A DNA stretch of 64,000 nucleotides from Colias croceus. Lineage: Eukaryota; Arthropoda; Insecta; Lepidoptera; Pieridae. Each line of letters opens with the position of its first letter. The first letter of the stretch is position 1. The DNA lies in contig NC_059539.1 of the NCBI RefSeq assembly GCF_905220415.1, positions 930,001-994,000 of the forward strand, written 5' to 3'. Positions 12,501 through 24,500 of the stretch are shown here, piece by piece. The position numbers and the translations under genes were made by a program. A model generated the notes under the pieces. The model was not told where the DNA came from, did not search any database, and saw only the letters and a program-made list of their open reading frames with translations.

Positions 12501-15500
12501 ATTGTATGAGATGTGTAAAAATTATTTGGAGTTAGTAACTGTGTCAACGAAAGCGATAATAAAATTACTTTTGTATTATTATGCGAAAGTAAGTTGGTTT
12601 GTTGATTGAAATGTTTCGTAATTCATAATTTATTTTTAAAAATCCTTGAATTAGAGCAGTTGTCCAACGTTATTAAATTATACTAATTTTTTTAATATCA
12701 TCTGAATCTAATTTGAAATTCAAGCGAATACAAAGAACAAAACAATCCTGCAGTTGCCTATCCCATATCTTGTGGTCAAGCACTTGCCTATCGACAAAAA
12801 AAGAAATCTTAAAATCTGAATTAATGTTGCTGAACAAATCCATAGGTATACATAAACAGTTCGACAAGTCCCCGCTGCCTGCACAAGTGGCAGCCGCACG
12901 AAGGCAAGCCTCTCACTTGCCTCTTCTTTTTGGACAACCACAAGAATTATAATGCTGAGTAAGTAATTAAGTTTTCTAAATTCAAATATTGTTCAAAAAT
13001 AAATGCAATAGTTAAAAATTGTGACTTTATTCAATGTTTATCTTACATTCCGATGTAACATTTCGCAAAAACTGACTTCAAGAGAATTTATCAGTAACTT
13101 AAATGTGTGAGTTTTCACTCTTCCTATTATGACGATACATTGTTGTTGAAGTTCACTTCTTTAGGCGCTTTGACAGGAAAATTCCAAGGTCACGGAGAAA
13201 GGCAACGATTTTTGTATCTTTCAATCTTGTCAAAGAAGTTTCACTTCTGACACGTGTGCTCGGGACACACGATCTTTTTTTATTTAATATAATTCAGAAG
13301 ATCGAATTTCGATTGTCCTCACGTGATCCTTACTTTCTAGCGTCCAATTCTGGAAGTTCGCTGTAACCGGGGCGGACAACAACACAAACATAAAGATCTG
13401 GTCCTGCAAATCGTGGACCTGTCTCCAGAGCATCACCTTCACACCACCGCTAGGAGCTGAACCGGCCCTCGGGATGAAGGCTCAGCTCGATATCAGTGCT
13501 AATTACTTGTTACTGTCGGACTTTAAAGCGAGGAGTCTCTATGTGCTGAACATGGCAAGAGACGGTGGGGATAGCGCCGCGTATTGTCGCAGTGTGGCCG
13601 AGTTTCTTTTGCCGTATCAAGTGCTGGGATTCTGTATTGTGGATGCCGGTGAGTTTTTAGCATTTTGTAGTTATTTATAGTGGCATAGCATAGTGTAGCA
13701 TGGGATAGTCGAACCTAAAAAGAAAACTCCAGCTGAATATCAGCGCTAATTACTTCCTGCTGTCGGACTTCAAAGCGAGGAGTCTCTATGTGCTGAACAT
13801 GGCTAGAGATGGTGGGGATAGTGCCGCGTACTGTCGCAGTGTGGCCGAGTTTCTGCTGCCGTATCAAGTGCTGGGATTCTGTATTGTGGATGCCGGTGAT
13901 TTTTCGTGATTTATTATATTATTAAAATAGGGACACGAGATTAATTGTATGCGTACATTTAGAAAATGCACAGCACTTTGTCCTCGTGTCTTTGAATTGA
14001 CAGTGAATTAAAAAAAAATTGCCTATGTTCATAAATAAGTTACTTGGTAAATATTATGTAGATAGATGATTTTGCACTAATTAAACAAAGAAATCATCAA
14101 TTCTATTACTATTATACGAAATATTTATGGAATCTCAAAATATTGATATATTCAGACTTCCAGTGAACTATACAAAATTTTTACATGTGTAAAATATCAT
14201 ATAGTAGAGCCATTTTAATAGGCAACATTTGACAGTTCAACTAAATTCAACAACGTAACCTAGTAACGACGACATAGAATAACATGATATTTCGTTTTGT
14301 TAGAACTGCACATTTGCTTAACTTTTTTCAATTACGATTACATATTTATAATAATAATGACCGATAGAAGTAATTTTAAGATTTCATTTTACTGATAAAC
14401 CATTCTAAACATAATAAACGATTTCTGAATTGAATAACTGACGTCGCTACAATTTTGTGTCATTAAACCTTTTTTCTTTTTAAATACCAGAGATGTTACT
14501 CTAAAAATCGAAATCTGACATCTAGAATCGAATGCATTGATTACTTGTGAATAAAAATCATCGTAAATTAGTAAATTCGATTGACAAATGTATCAAATCC
14601 GTATCGATTAATTCACTTTAATCGATTTTTTGAAGCAGGTTACCTCTCTTCGAAGATAAAATTGATAGACGTCAAATGTTGCCTATTAAATTGGCTCGAC
14701 TATAATAATATGTATGTATGTGTGTCCTCACTCAAACACATATGGTCAAGAAATTTTTATTTGTCCTACAGAGGAGCAGGCAGTTAAATGCGAGTCGCGT
14801 TGCGAAGACCCCTTCCACAGGAACGGTTCAGCCGCTGACGACTCACCCACTCACTTTGACTTACATGTAAGTAAACTTTAATAAATAAAATAATGATAAT
14901 TTTTGAATGAATGATTTTCTATAAAATTTATATTGATTTTTGTTGTTTTGGAGATTTATCGAGATTTTTTCTGTTTTTTTTTTTCGAAGTGTTTGTACAA
15001 CATTGTTACATTATACAAGGTGTTAAAATGTGATGTACTATGATCAAATATTTTATTTAGTATAAAATATCATCATCTAAGAAAGTATAAGTTCCATTGA
15101 CACTAAATCTGGGACACCCTGTATAGTATTATTTTTTATTTTTATCAACAGGACAACGACATAACGTGCGCGGATATAGGTGCAGGTGCGAAACGCACCA
15201 GACTGCGGTTATACCTCGTGCAGCCGAAGGGCCTTCAGGAGGCAGACCTGCTGTATATGCACCGCGCTCCTGAGACACACACACACGGTAATATACACAC
15301 ACACATGGAAATATACACATACACACTCACGTGCAGTCATAAACAACACGCTCACACAAGTACAGTAACACGCAGGAACGCACACGCACGCACATATTAC
15401 GTATATGTGCGTGCACGTACAAACACTCGCACGCACCGTGCAATCACGAGCCATTCGCACGGTATCACTCCAACATACATACACACACATGGATACACTT

Positions 15501-18500
15501 ATCATCCGTACATCTTTTAAAAACAAAAAAAATATTCTTGAAAACAATTATTAAGTTTTATTAAATCCACCACCTTATCCACTTAATGCATAAAAACAAT
15601 GAACAAATTAAAAAAAAATCTGGTCTTTACAAATTAATTTATTTCCACACTATTTTATGAACATTTTTATCTGGTCCATTGAACCCAACTCCATTGTTTT
15701 AACACGACTCTCTTACAGACATGTTACAACTAGACGCAGACGTAGAAAGCTTAACACTAGAGGAGCCCACAGAGGACGAGATGCCTGCAAATATATTGCA
15801 ACAGCAGACGCAGCAGCTGAAGAATTTGCTGATGAGAGCGCAGGTGGGTAGATTGTTAATTTTTAACGGATTTAAACCCGTTAAAATTATAATGTGATTT
15901 TGTGATTCATAAAATAATGCGATCGTTTTAACCGAGTGATCGTCAATACCGAAGTGATGTATAAGATCTATACATATAATAAATCTGTAGAAGGGTCAAT
16001 TCTGTACATTGAAAATATTGAAAAAATAAATACCAGGGGGTGTTACTGGATCAATACCAAACCCAAATATGTGATTAAAAAAATTTTTGTCTGTCTGTCT
16101 GTCTGTCTGTATGTGAAGGCATCACGTGAAAACTAACGGTTCGATTTCGATGAAACTTGGTATAATTATACCTTATTATCCTGGGCGTAAAATAGGATAC
16201 TTTTTATCCTGGAAAAATACGTAGAAAAAAATTAATCTTATTTTTTCAGTTTTATCCATAGACGTTGTTCTGTAGAACCGCGAACACACGTTGCGTATTA
16301 TTAATTATTATTATAGGCCTAGCCGTATTTGGGTCCAATAGTATTTATAAGATGTCATTGTCAGAGTTACTCAAAATGGAGAAATAAACCATCCACGCGA
16401 AGACCGACATCCGCGCGGACGGAGTCGCGGGCGGACGCTTTATTGACAACAAAGTATACAAGCCGCACAGAAACAGAAAAAAAAGTAAGAACAAAAACAT
16501 GGTGAAAAAAAAAACAAACTTAAAAACTAAAACAATATACCTATATTTGCAGCCACAACCGAACAGCCTAATCAATCCTCGACCAGAATCGCCGAGCAGC
16601 ATGCCGCAGCTGAATTTGATGACACCAGATGCCTTTAGGTAATAAATTAGTGTTCTACACGCTTTGCTCGCATTATTAGAGCTAGCGCGCACGAGCAACT
16701 TTTCTCTCCGCAACTATTTTGTCTCTCCACCCATGGGCTAGTATGAAAGTGCGCGCACGTAGCGACGCAACTCCCCATACAATTGACGGGAGAGACAAAA
16801 TAGTTGCGAAGACAAAAATTGCTCGTGCGCGCTAGCTCTTATTATCCTTATATGTCGCGTGATAGTAGTAATTTGTTAAAAAAAAGTGCCGAGCACATGT
16901 ATCAGAAGTGAGACTCCTTTGGCAAGATTCAAAGATCCAAAATCGTCACCTTGCACCGTGACGTGACGGTGTTGCCACGACGCGACCTTGAAATTTTACT
17001 CTCAACGCGCCTAAAGAAGGTTCCCTTCAAATAATCATGCATCTTTTATTTTTTGTTTAAATGCACTCAATAAAAAAACAATAAAAATCTTACAATATTA
17101 TACTTAGCAAGCTTTTAGAACAAGTGAATTAAATATTTTATTGAAGTGAAACTTCTTTATCGGGGTTGGAAAAAAATGTAGTGTAATATTTTTTCGTTAC
17201 GCGTGACATTTTTCCGTTACGCGCCATCTTTTTCTTATCCCTACCACGTGTGATTCGATGTATTTCTGTAAAGTTGCATATAGTAATTTTCTTTTTGAAA
17301 AATAAGGTTATAAAGAAGTTTCACTTCTTACGTGTGTACACTAGTACACGCACATATTTTTTTTTCAATATCACGCTTCTTCATATTTTTTTATATTTCA
17401 GTTCGCCGGGCAAGCGTGATGAAGAAGAAGTGGTTGTGACAGCACAAGAGAATGGGAATCCCCTACTGGCTGCTGGTATGTGATATTTATTTATTTTATG
17501 TAAATATTAAATAAATAAATTCCATTAGATACTATTAAACGCCCCCACTTTGTCGGTGATGTTAAATTTTTAATTCGTTTTTCGATGCGATTGAAGTTTT
17601 TTAGTTCAATAAACATTTTCTATTAGAAATTTGTATTATTCTATCATTTTGGAATATAGTCATTAATATTGTAGCTATTAATTACAACTGTTTTTATTTA
17701 TTTGTACAGAGTGCGAAGAAGAGGTGTTGGTTAGCGAGGGATCGGTCAAGCAGGTGTCGGGTGGCTCATCACCAAGTAGAGAAGTGCAGCAAATTATGTC
17801 GCATAATGACTATTACAAGGTCAGTTTTATATTAAACTAGCTTCCGCCCACGACTTTGTACGTGCATCCCCGTTTTTCCCCGTTCCCGCAAGAATTTCGG
17901 GAAATCATTTCTTAGGGGACGCCTACGTTATGACATCTACCTGCATGCCAAATTTCAGCCCGATACGTCCAGTGGTTTGGGCTGTGCGTTGATAGATCAC
18001 TATATCAGTCACCTTTGAATTTTATATATATAGATACTATTTTTTGGAGTTTCGTTTCGATTGTCGTTTCTTGAATTTATGAATGGATAAATGAATGACA
18101 ATGCTATTGCCTTGAAATTACATAAAGCAGAGACAAGACTTAACAGAATCAGCAAAGGGCGGCCTTATCGCTTGGTAGCGAACTCTACCAGGCAACCCAA
18201 CAATCAGAGGAAATATAACGATATGTTTAAATTGTTATAAATTAATTCCCAACTGGCAACCCGAACCGAGTGGGTGGTTATGAAAATGAGCTGAACAGCG
18301 GATTTGACACTTTCCGTTGGGCTCTCGTACGTAACGGTCGTTGTGGTTGTGCTTAGTTGTGTATAATTATTTTGAGTTGATTATTATTTTATTGTTGAAA
18401 GTAGACATATAAAGTCATTTTGTAAGGAATAAAATCTTTCTAGGTTGAATTTAAAATCGTTAAGAATATTATATTCATTATTCATATTAGATTTCACAAA

Positions 18501-21500
18501 ATCCCACTTTATGATATTATAATTAATAAAAAAGTGTAGATAAGTTATCCATCCAGGATAGGCACATAGATAGGCTAATTAGCCACATTTATTGCCTTTT
18601 TTTAATTAGCCTCTTTTTCGCATACAAAAAAATTCAATCATGCCACATTACATTGTCATGTTATACCATTTTATAAGTTCAAAAAATATATTTTAATGTT
18701 AATGTATATTTTATTTATGTTATACAGGAGGAAGAAGAAGAGGAATCACAACCATCTCCCGAGGAGGGGGAGACCACTTTCCCCGCAGACTTGTATGTGT
18801 CACCCGAGAAACCACCGCCGCCAGCTAAATTACAACATTCGAGTGAGATATATTATAAATCTATACTAATATTATAAAGCTGAAGAGTTTGTTTGTTTGT
18901 TTGAACGCGCTAATCTCGGGAACTACTGGTCCGATTTGAATAATTATTCCCGTGTTAGATAGTCCATTTATCGAGGAAGGCTATAGGCTATAATATATCG
19001 TCATGCTAAGATCAACAGGAGCGGAGCAATGCGGGTGAAACCGCGGGGAACATCTAGTAATTAAATAAGGCTTAAGAAACTTTGATAAAACGCAAATTAT
19101 AAACTTTTTCCTGGGAATTCGTTCTGAATAAAACGGAAAATAGCAATGGAATTTTATAATATTGCCATTTCGTTCAACGGTTCGTTTAAAAAAGCCTTGG
19201 GTGGCGTTGCACATCTTATTTCGTTTTATTAATGTTCAAAGTCATTATGAAAATAAAACTATGCCTAATAGACTCATAGGCAGAGTTTTGCTTCAGAAAA
19301 TTTTTAAAAAGAAAATCTAGTTTATTATTTTCCCTCAATACATTCATAACTAAATGTTATTTACTTTCAGATAGCGACGTATCCTGGCCTCAAATATCGC
19401 TAGCTCAGATAACAGAAGCGAATCAACGCAAGGCTTCAAGTGATAAAACTAGCCAACCGCTACCGGCGCCGCCTGTACCTGTGGATGACGTCACGAGAGC
19501 TAAATTAGATGCGCTCGAAGAGAAGATTGATAAATTGACAGGTACGGGGTAAAAATTTCACCAGTTCTCGATAGAACTGCTTATTTTTAAGAATACAGCT
19601 AATCTTAATATATATAAATCTCGTGTCACAATGTTTGTCCTCAATGGACTCCTAAACCAGTGTGTACGTGGTATATTTTTTCACTTGTTAGTCATTGCTT
19701 GTAAATGATGTAATTATTTTGTTAGTATTAGTGTTAAGTTTAGAAAATGATTTTATGGCATCGTTTTGCATTTAAAACGCTTATTGTTCATGATAGATTA
19801 TTATTAGTGTTTTGTGATTGCTGATTTACGAGAATATTAAGTTATGGGTTTAATTTCCGATGGGCCCTGGAGGCAAAGTACTTGAGATAATAAAGATAGC
19901 AAATTTTGCTAAATAAAGGTATGTTTCCTACATACCTTTATTTTTAAAAATAAATAGTACTGCATTCAAATATTTTCGAAAATTCACTTGCATCTAACTA
20001 ATCGACTTTTAGCAAAATTTGTTAATGTATTTCAAGTACTTTCCCTCCAGGGCCTATCAAAAATGTGCACACTGCATTGGCTATGTGCGAAGTGGGTGGT
20101 AGGGAACGGCAAATCGACCGTAGCGCACGACGTGACAGAAATGTGAATTAATTCTGGGCTGTCATGTGTCAAATTGCTTTATTTTCATAACTTCCTTTAT
20201 AATTTTAAGTAAAAACGTAAAAATTAGCGATATGGGTCATAGTACATGCTGTGTCGTAAATTGTAAAAACAATGGGAAAAACAGTTCCTGCAAGTTTAAT
20301 TCGTTTCCAACATCAAAGTGGACATTACAGCAAAGACAAAAATGGATAGCTGCTGTTCACAGCAGTTCTCTTCAGAGAAAAAAATATTTTTCACGAGGAA
20401 GAAAATCGCTAGGTATAATATACACACTCACTTTTTACACTATTTTTTTCAATTTCGTTGAAAAACTAGTCGAAAATCAATATCACAAAAATATCTTATC
20501 TAGTTGACATGATTTGACAGATGACAAGTCCTGAATAGTTGCGGCCACTAGGGGCGCTGTCATCGCGCACACAACGAATATACGTATTTTAAAAGTGCGT
20601 ATATGTTCGCAGAGCTAGTGACAGCGCAGTCCCGCGAAGTGCGAGCAGCACGCGGCGAAGCGCGCAGTGCGCGGGAGCAGCTCGAGCGCGTGCTGCACGA
20701 CCACGCGCAACAAGCTAACGTCGCTATGGAGACGGCGTTTGCTAACGGGTATTTATTTGTTTGTTTTCATGTAGGTAGTTGCCAGTAGGCAAGTTTTACA
20801 CGCTAAATAACAGCAGAGGAAAGGGCTTATAACATTATTTTTTAGCGGTGGATTTTTCAAAAATATAGCGTACGCTTAATGTTGACTCTTGAACAATTAT
20901 CGATTGAAATCTATAGCTTTTCGCCGTTATCGTTATAGACAAACGGAATTACATTTTTTTAATGTTTTAAAATATTTAAACTTGTATATGTCCGTGCTCA
21001 CACATTGTAATATACGTCCACACAAATCCTAGAGGGTATTTTAACGAACATAACTTATACAACAACATAAATTAATTTTTATGCGGGTATATGCGTGTTC
21101 AAAAATTTTAACAATTATGTTACTTAAAAATTGTTTTCTAGCATATAAATAAAGATATTTTTTAACTTACATTATTAATTTTAACACTAGCGAGCTTTGT
21201 ACGGGATCAGATCGTGCCGTATATGAAAATTGTCCTGAAATATTTATTTATTTATATTTTCTTGCAGCTGGGAACGTATAGCTCGTATCGGTGAATCAGC
21301 CGGTATAAGCGCGGCACAAGCTGCAGGACTTGGTGCTACTCGAACATTGGAACAGCTTTCTACTAACCTACAACGGGAAGTTGCTACCAAGCTGGCCGCT
21401 ACTGATCAGATGCTGCGGACTAATATTGACAAAATCGCTAATAGCAAGGTAACATTGGACTACCATAATTGTAGCACTTGTTAATTTTTATTCAATTCGT

Positions 21501-24500
21501 TCCGTTATATACATATTTCAAATATCTTATATATACAGTAATCTCGGATTTTTTAAGTTAGCATTACTGAATTTGATATTTTTGGTTTTATTGTATTTAA
21601 ATGCTTTATAAATATAAATTAATAAAGTATAGAAAAAAAATGATCACGAGGCGGGACTCGAACTCGCATCCTTTCACGCCAATCCGGGGCGGATGCCTGA
21701 CCAATTCAGCCACTCGTGACCCGCCAGAGCGATCGAATTTATTATATTCTTTCAGTTTTATTTGTCTAAGGGACACACCGCTCGCCATCTATATAGATGA
21801 TTAACAACCATCTCAACCAGTCGAAACATTTTTCAATGAATACAATATTGTAACGATGGAACACGTTAACATTACTTTCAATATTATACGTCGTACGCGT
21901 CGACTCGCGCCTAACTTCAGTCCGGTCAAAATTTATCGAGAGTACGAGAGTATTTATTAAAATGTTTCCTGCACAGGTGCTAGCGGACCGTCTGAGCAGC
22001 CTGGTGGCGGGCGCGGTGGGCGAAGCAGCGCGGGCTGCTCTGCGCGACGCGCTGCTGGAGCAGGCGCTGCCGCTGATGGAGAAGGCCCACGCGCAGGTGT
22101 TCCGCCAGATCAACCAGGCGTTCCAGGCCGGCACTAAGGAGTGTAAGTTGTGTAATTTAGTACTCACTTAGTGTGTAATATATGTCGCTGTGACTGATTG
22201 ACGCTTCTTTAGCAAATAATTACGTAAAACTTCTTTAGCAAAATTCAAAGATATCAAAATAATCGCCTTATCCATGACATGACAGTACTGCCTTGACGCG
22301 ACCTTGAAGGTTTACTTTCAACCCGCCTGAAAAAATTTCACTTAAAAAAATTGCATATAAATGATCGATTGAACGTTTTGTGTTATTAAGAGAATAAATT
22401 TTTGCTCATCAAAATTGCGGGTAGATTGAAAATTCGCCATTATTTATTTATTTATTTAGCCTTTATAATCCATGACATTTAGATACAGTTTACAACAAAA
22501 GATACATAATACATAAAAATATTAAAAATGCAGTTAGGTTAAATGTCCTGGCCCCTTTCGGGTATAGGCCTCCTCCAACTGTCCCCATTTCCTCCTGTTT
22601 CCAGCTGCCTTCATCCAGTCTTTGCCTGTCAATTGTAGAATATCATCAGCCCAGCGAGCCCTTGGTCTGCCTTTCTGTCTCTTGGGTCCTGGGCCTATCC
22701 ATTTCGTGACCCTTTTTGGCCATCTATCTTCGGAGTAGCGGGCGATATGTCCAGCCCATTTCCATTTTAAGCGCTGTGCATGTTGTAACACGTCTATTAC
22801 TTTGGTTTTTGCTCTGATTTTTGTGCTGTTGACTTTGTCTATGGTCTTGATGCCAAGGATACTTCTTTCCATAGACCGTTGGCACGTGCGTATTTTTGAC
22901 ATGGTAATGTGGTTAAAGATCCAAGTTTGGGCACCATATGATAAACAAGGCAACAGGCACGAGTCCATTACTTTTTTCTTTAGCTTCATTGGTAGTTTTG
23001 ATTTTAGTATTTCCTTGTTACTCCAGTATTTATTCCACGTCAATTTGATTCTCCGGTCTATTTCGTCTAGATGTCTTGTCTTTTCAAATGATATTTGTTT
23101 TCCGAGGTAGATATAGCTCTCTACGTATTCAATAGGTGTTTGATTTATTCGTATAGGTTTCTTTATGCCATTGGTAGCTACTTTTGTTTTTGAGGTATTC
23201 AGTTGTAGGTCTACATTCGCGCTTGCAGCGCTTAGTTCTGTTAGCATTCCCTCTAGTTGATTTGGTGTTTTAGCGAAAAGAATTCGCCATTAATTAAACT
23301 TAATTTTTATTGCACTAAAATTATGATTTTGATATACAACTTGTGTTTGTCATAACAGTTGCAGCGAACACAGAAGCGGCAGCGCGCGCAGCAGCGGAAC
23401 GCGGCGGCGCAGCAGCGGCTGCTTCGCTCCGAGCAGCGCTGGAGCAGCACGCGGACGCGCTGGCCCGCGCCGCGCCGCTGCACCCGCAGCACTTCGCCGC
23501 GCAGCTGCAGGAGGTCGCGCACAGGTGAGAGCAGCTGCAGAGCCAAAGTGAAGCAGCTGCAGGGGCACAGTGAGCAGCTGCAGTGACATAGTTAACGCAG
23601 CTGCAGGGGCACAGTGAGCAGCTGCAAAGGCAAAGTTAACGCAGCTGCAGGGGCACAGTGAGCATCTGCAAAGGCAAAGTTGACGCAGCCGCAGGGGCAC
23701 AGTGAGCAGCTGCAAAGGCAAAGTTAACGCAGGTGCAGGGGCACAGTGAGCAGCTGCAAAGGCAAAGTTGACGCAGCCGCAGGGGCACAGTGAGCAGCTG
23801 CAAAGCAAAGTTGACGCAGCCGCAGGGGCACAGTGAGCATCTGCAAAGGCAAAGTTAACGCAGCTGCAGGGGCACAGTGAGCAGCTGCAAAGGCAAAGTT
23901 AACGCAGCTGCAGGGGCACAGTGAGCAGCTGCAAAGGCAAAGTTAACGCAGCTGCAGGGGCACAGTTAGCAGCTGCAAAGGCAAAGTTAACGCAGCTGCA
24001 GGGGCAAAGTGTGCTGCTGCAAAGGCAAAGTTAACGCAGGTGCAGGGGCACAGTGAGCAGCTGCAAAGGCAAATTTGACGCAGCCGCAGGGGCACAGTGA
24101 GCAGCTGCAAAGGCAAAGTTAACGCAGCTGCAGGGGCACAGTGAGCAGCTGCAAAGGCAAAGTTGACGCAGCCGCAGGGGCACAGTGAGCAGCTGCAAAG
24201 GCAAAGTTAACGCAGCTGCAGGGGCACAGTGAGCAGCTGCAAAGGCAAAGTTGACGCAGCCGCAGGGGCACAGTGAGCAGCTGCAAAGGCAAAGTTAACG
24301 CAGCTGCAGGGGCACAGTTAGCAGCTGCAAAGGCAAAGTTAAGGCAGCTGCAGGGGCACAGTTAGCAGCTGCAAAGGCAAAGTTAACGCAGCTGCAGGGG
24401 CACAGTTAGCAGCTGCAAAGGCAAAGTTAACGCAGCTGCAGGGGCACAGTTAGCAGCTGCAAAGGCAAAGTTAACGCAGCTGCAGGGGCACAGTTAGCAG

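Larger units (their letters stand above)
19542..20612 (+). other. EDC4 intron 16, hosting a MITE and a THAP-type fragment
   Basis: This 1.07-kb intron holds a 200-bp inverted-repeat element (19858-20057) and, just after it, an open frame with a THAP-type zinc finger start (20232-20412). Both are described separately. Confidence 0.6.

Noticed and set aside
12713..12952. Plus-strand frame overlapping EDC4 exon 7
   Set aside because: Frame-shifted; the spliced frame reads VYINSSTSPRCLHKWQPHEG, matching EDC4 proteins.
15129..15547. Thr/His-rich and Cys/Val-rich frames around 15.3 kb
   Set aside because: They are translations of the CA microsatellite; only 15152-15287 is coding, as EDC4 exon 10.
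23350..23808. Cys/Ala/Leu-rich minus-strand frame in the 44-bp repeat
   Set aside because: A by-product of the repeat with no start context or family; the plus-strand exon 20 is the real gene here.
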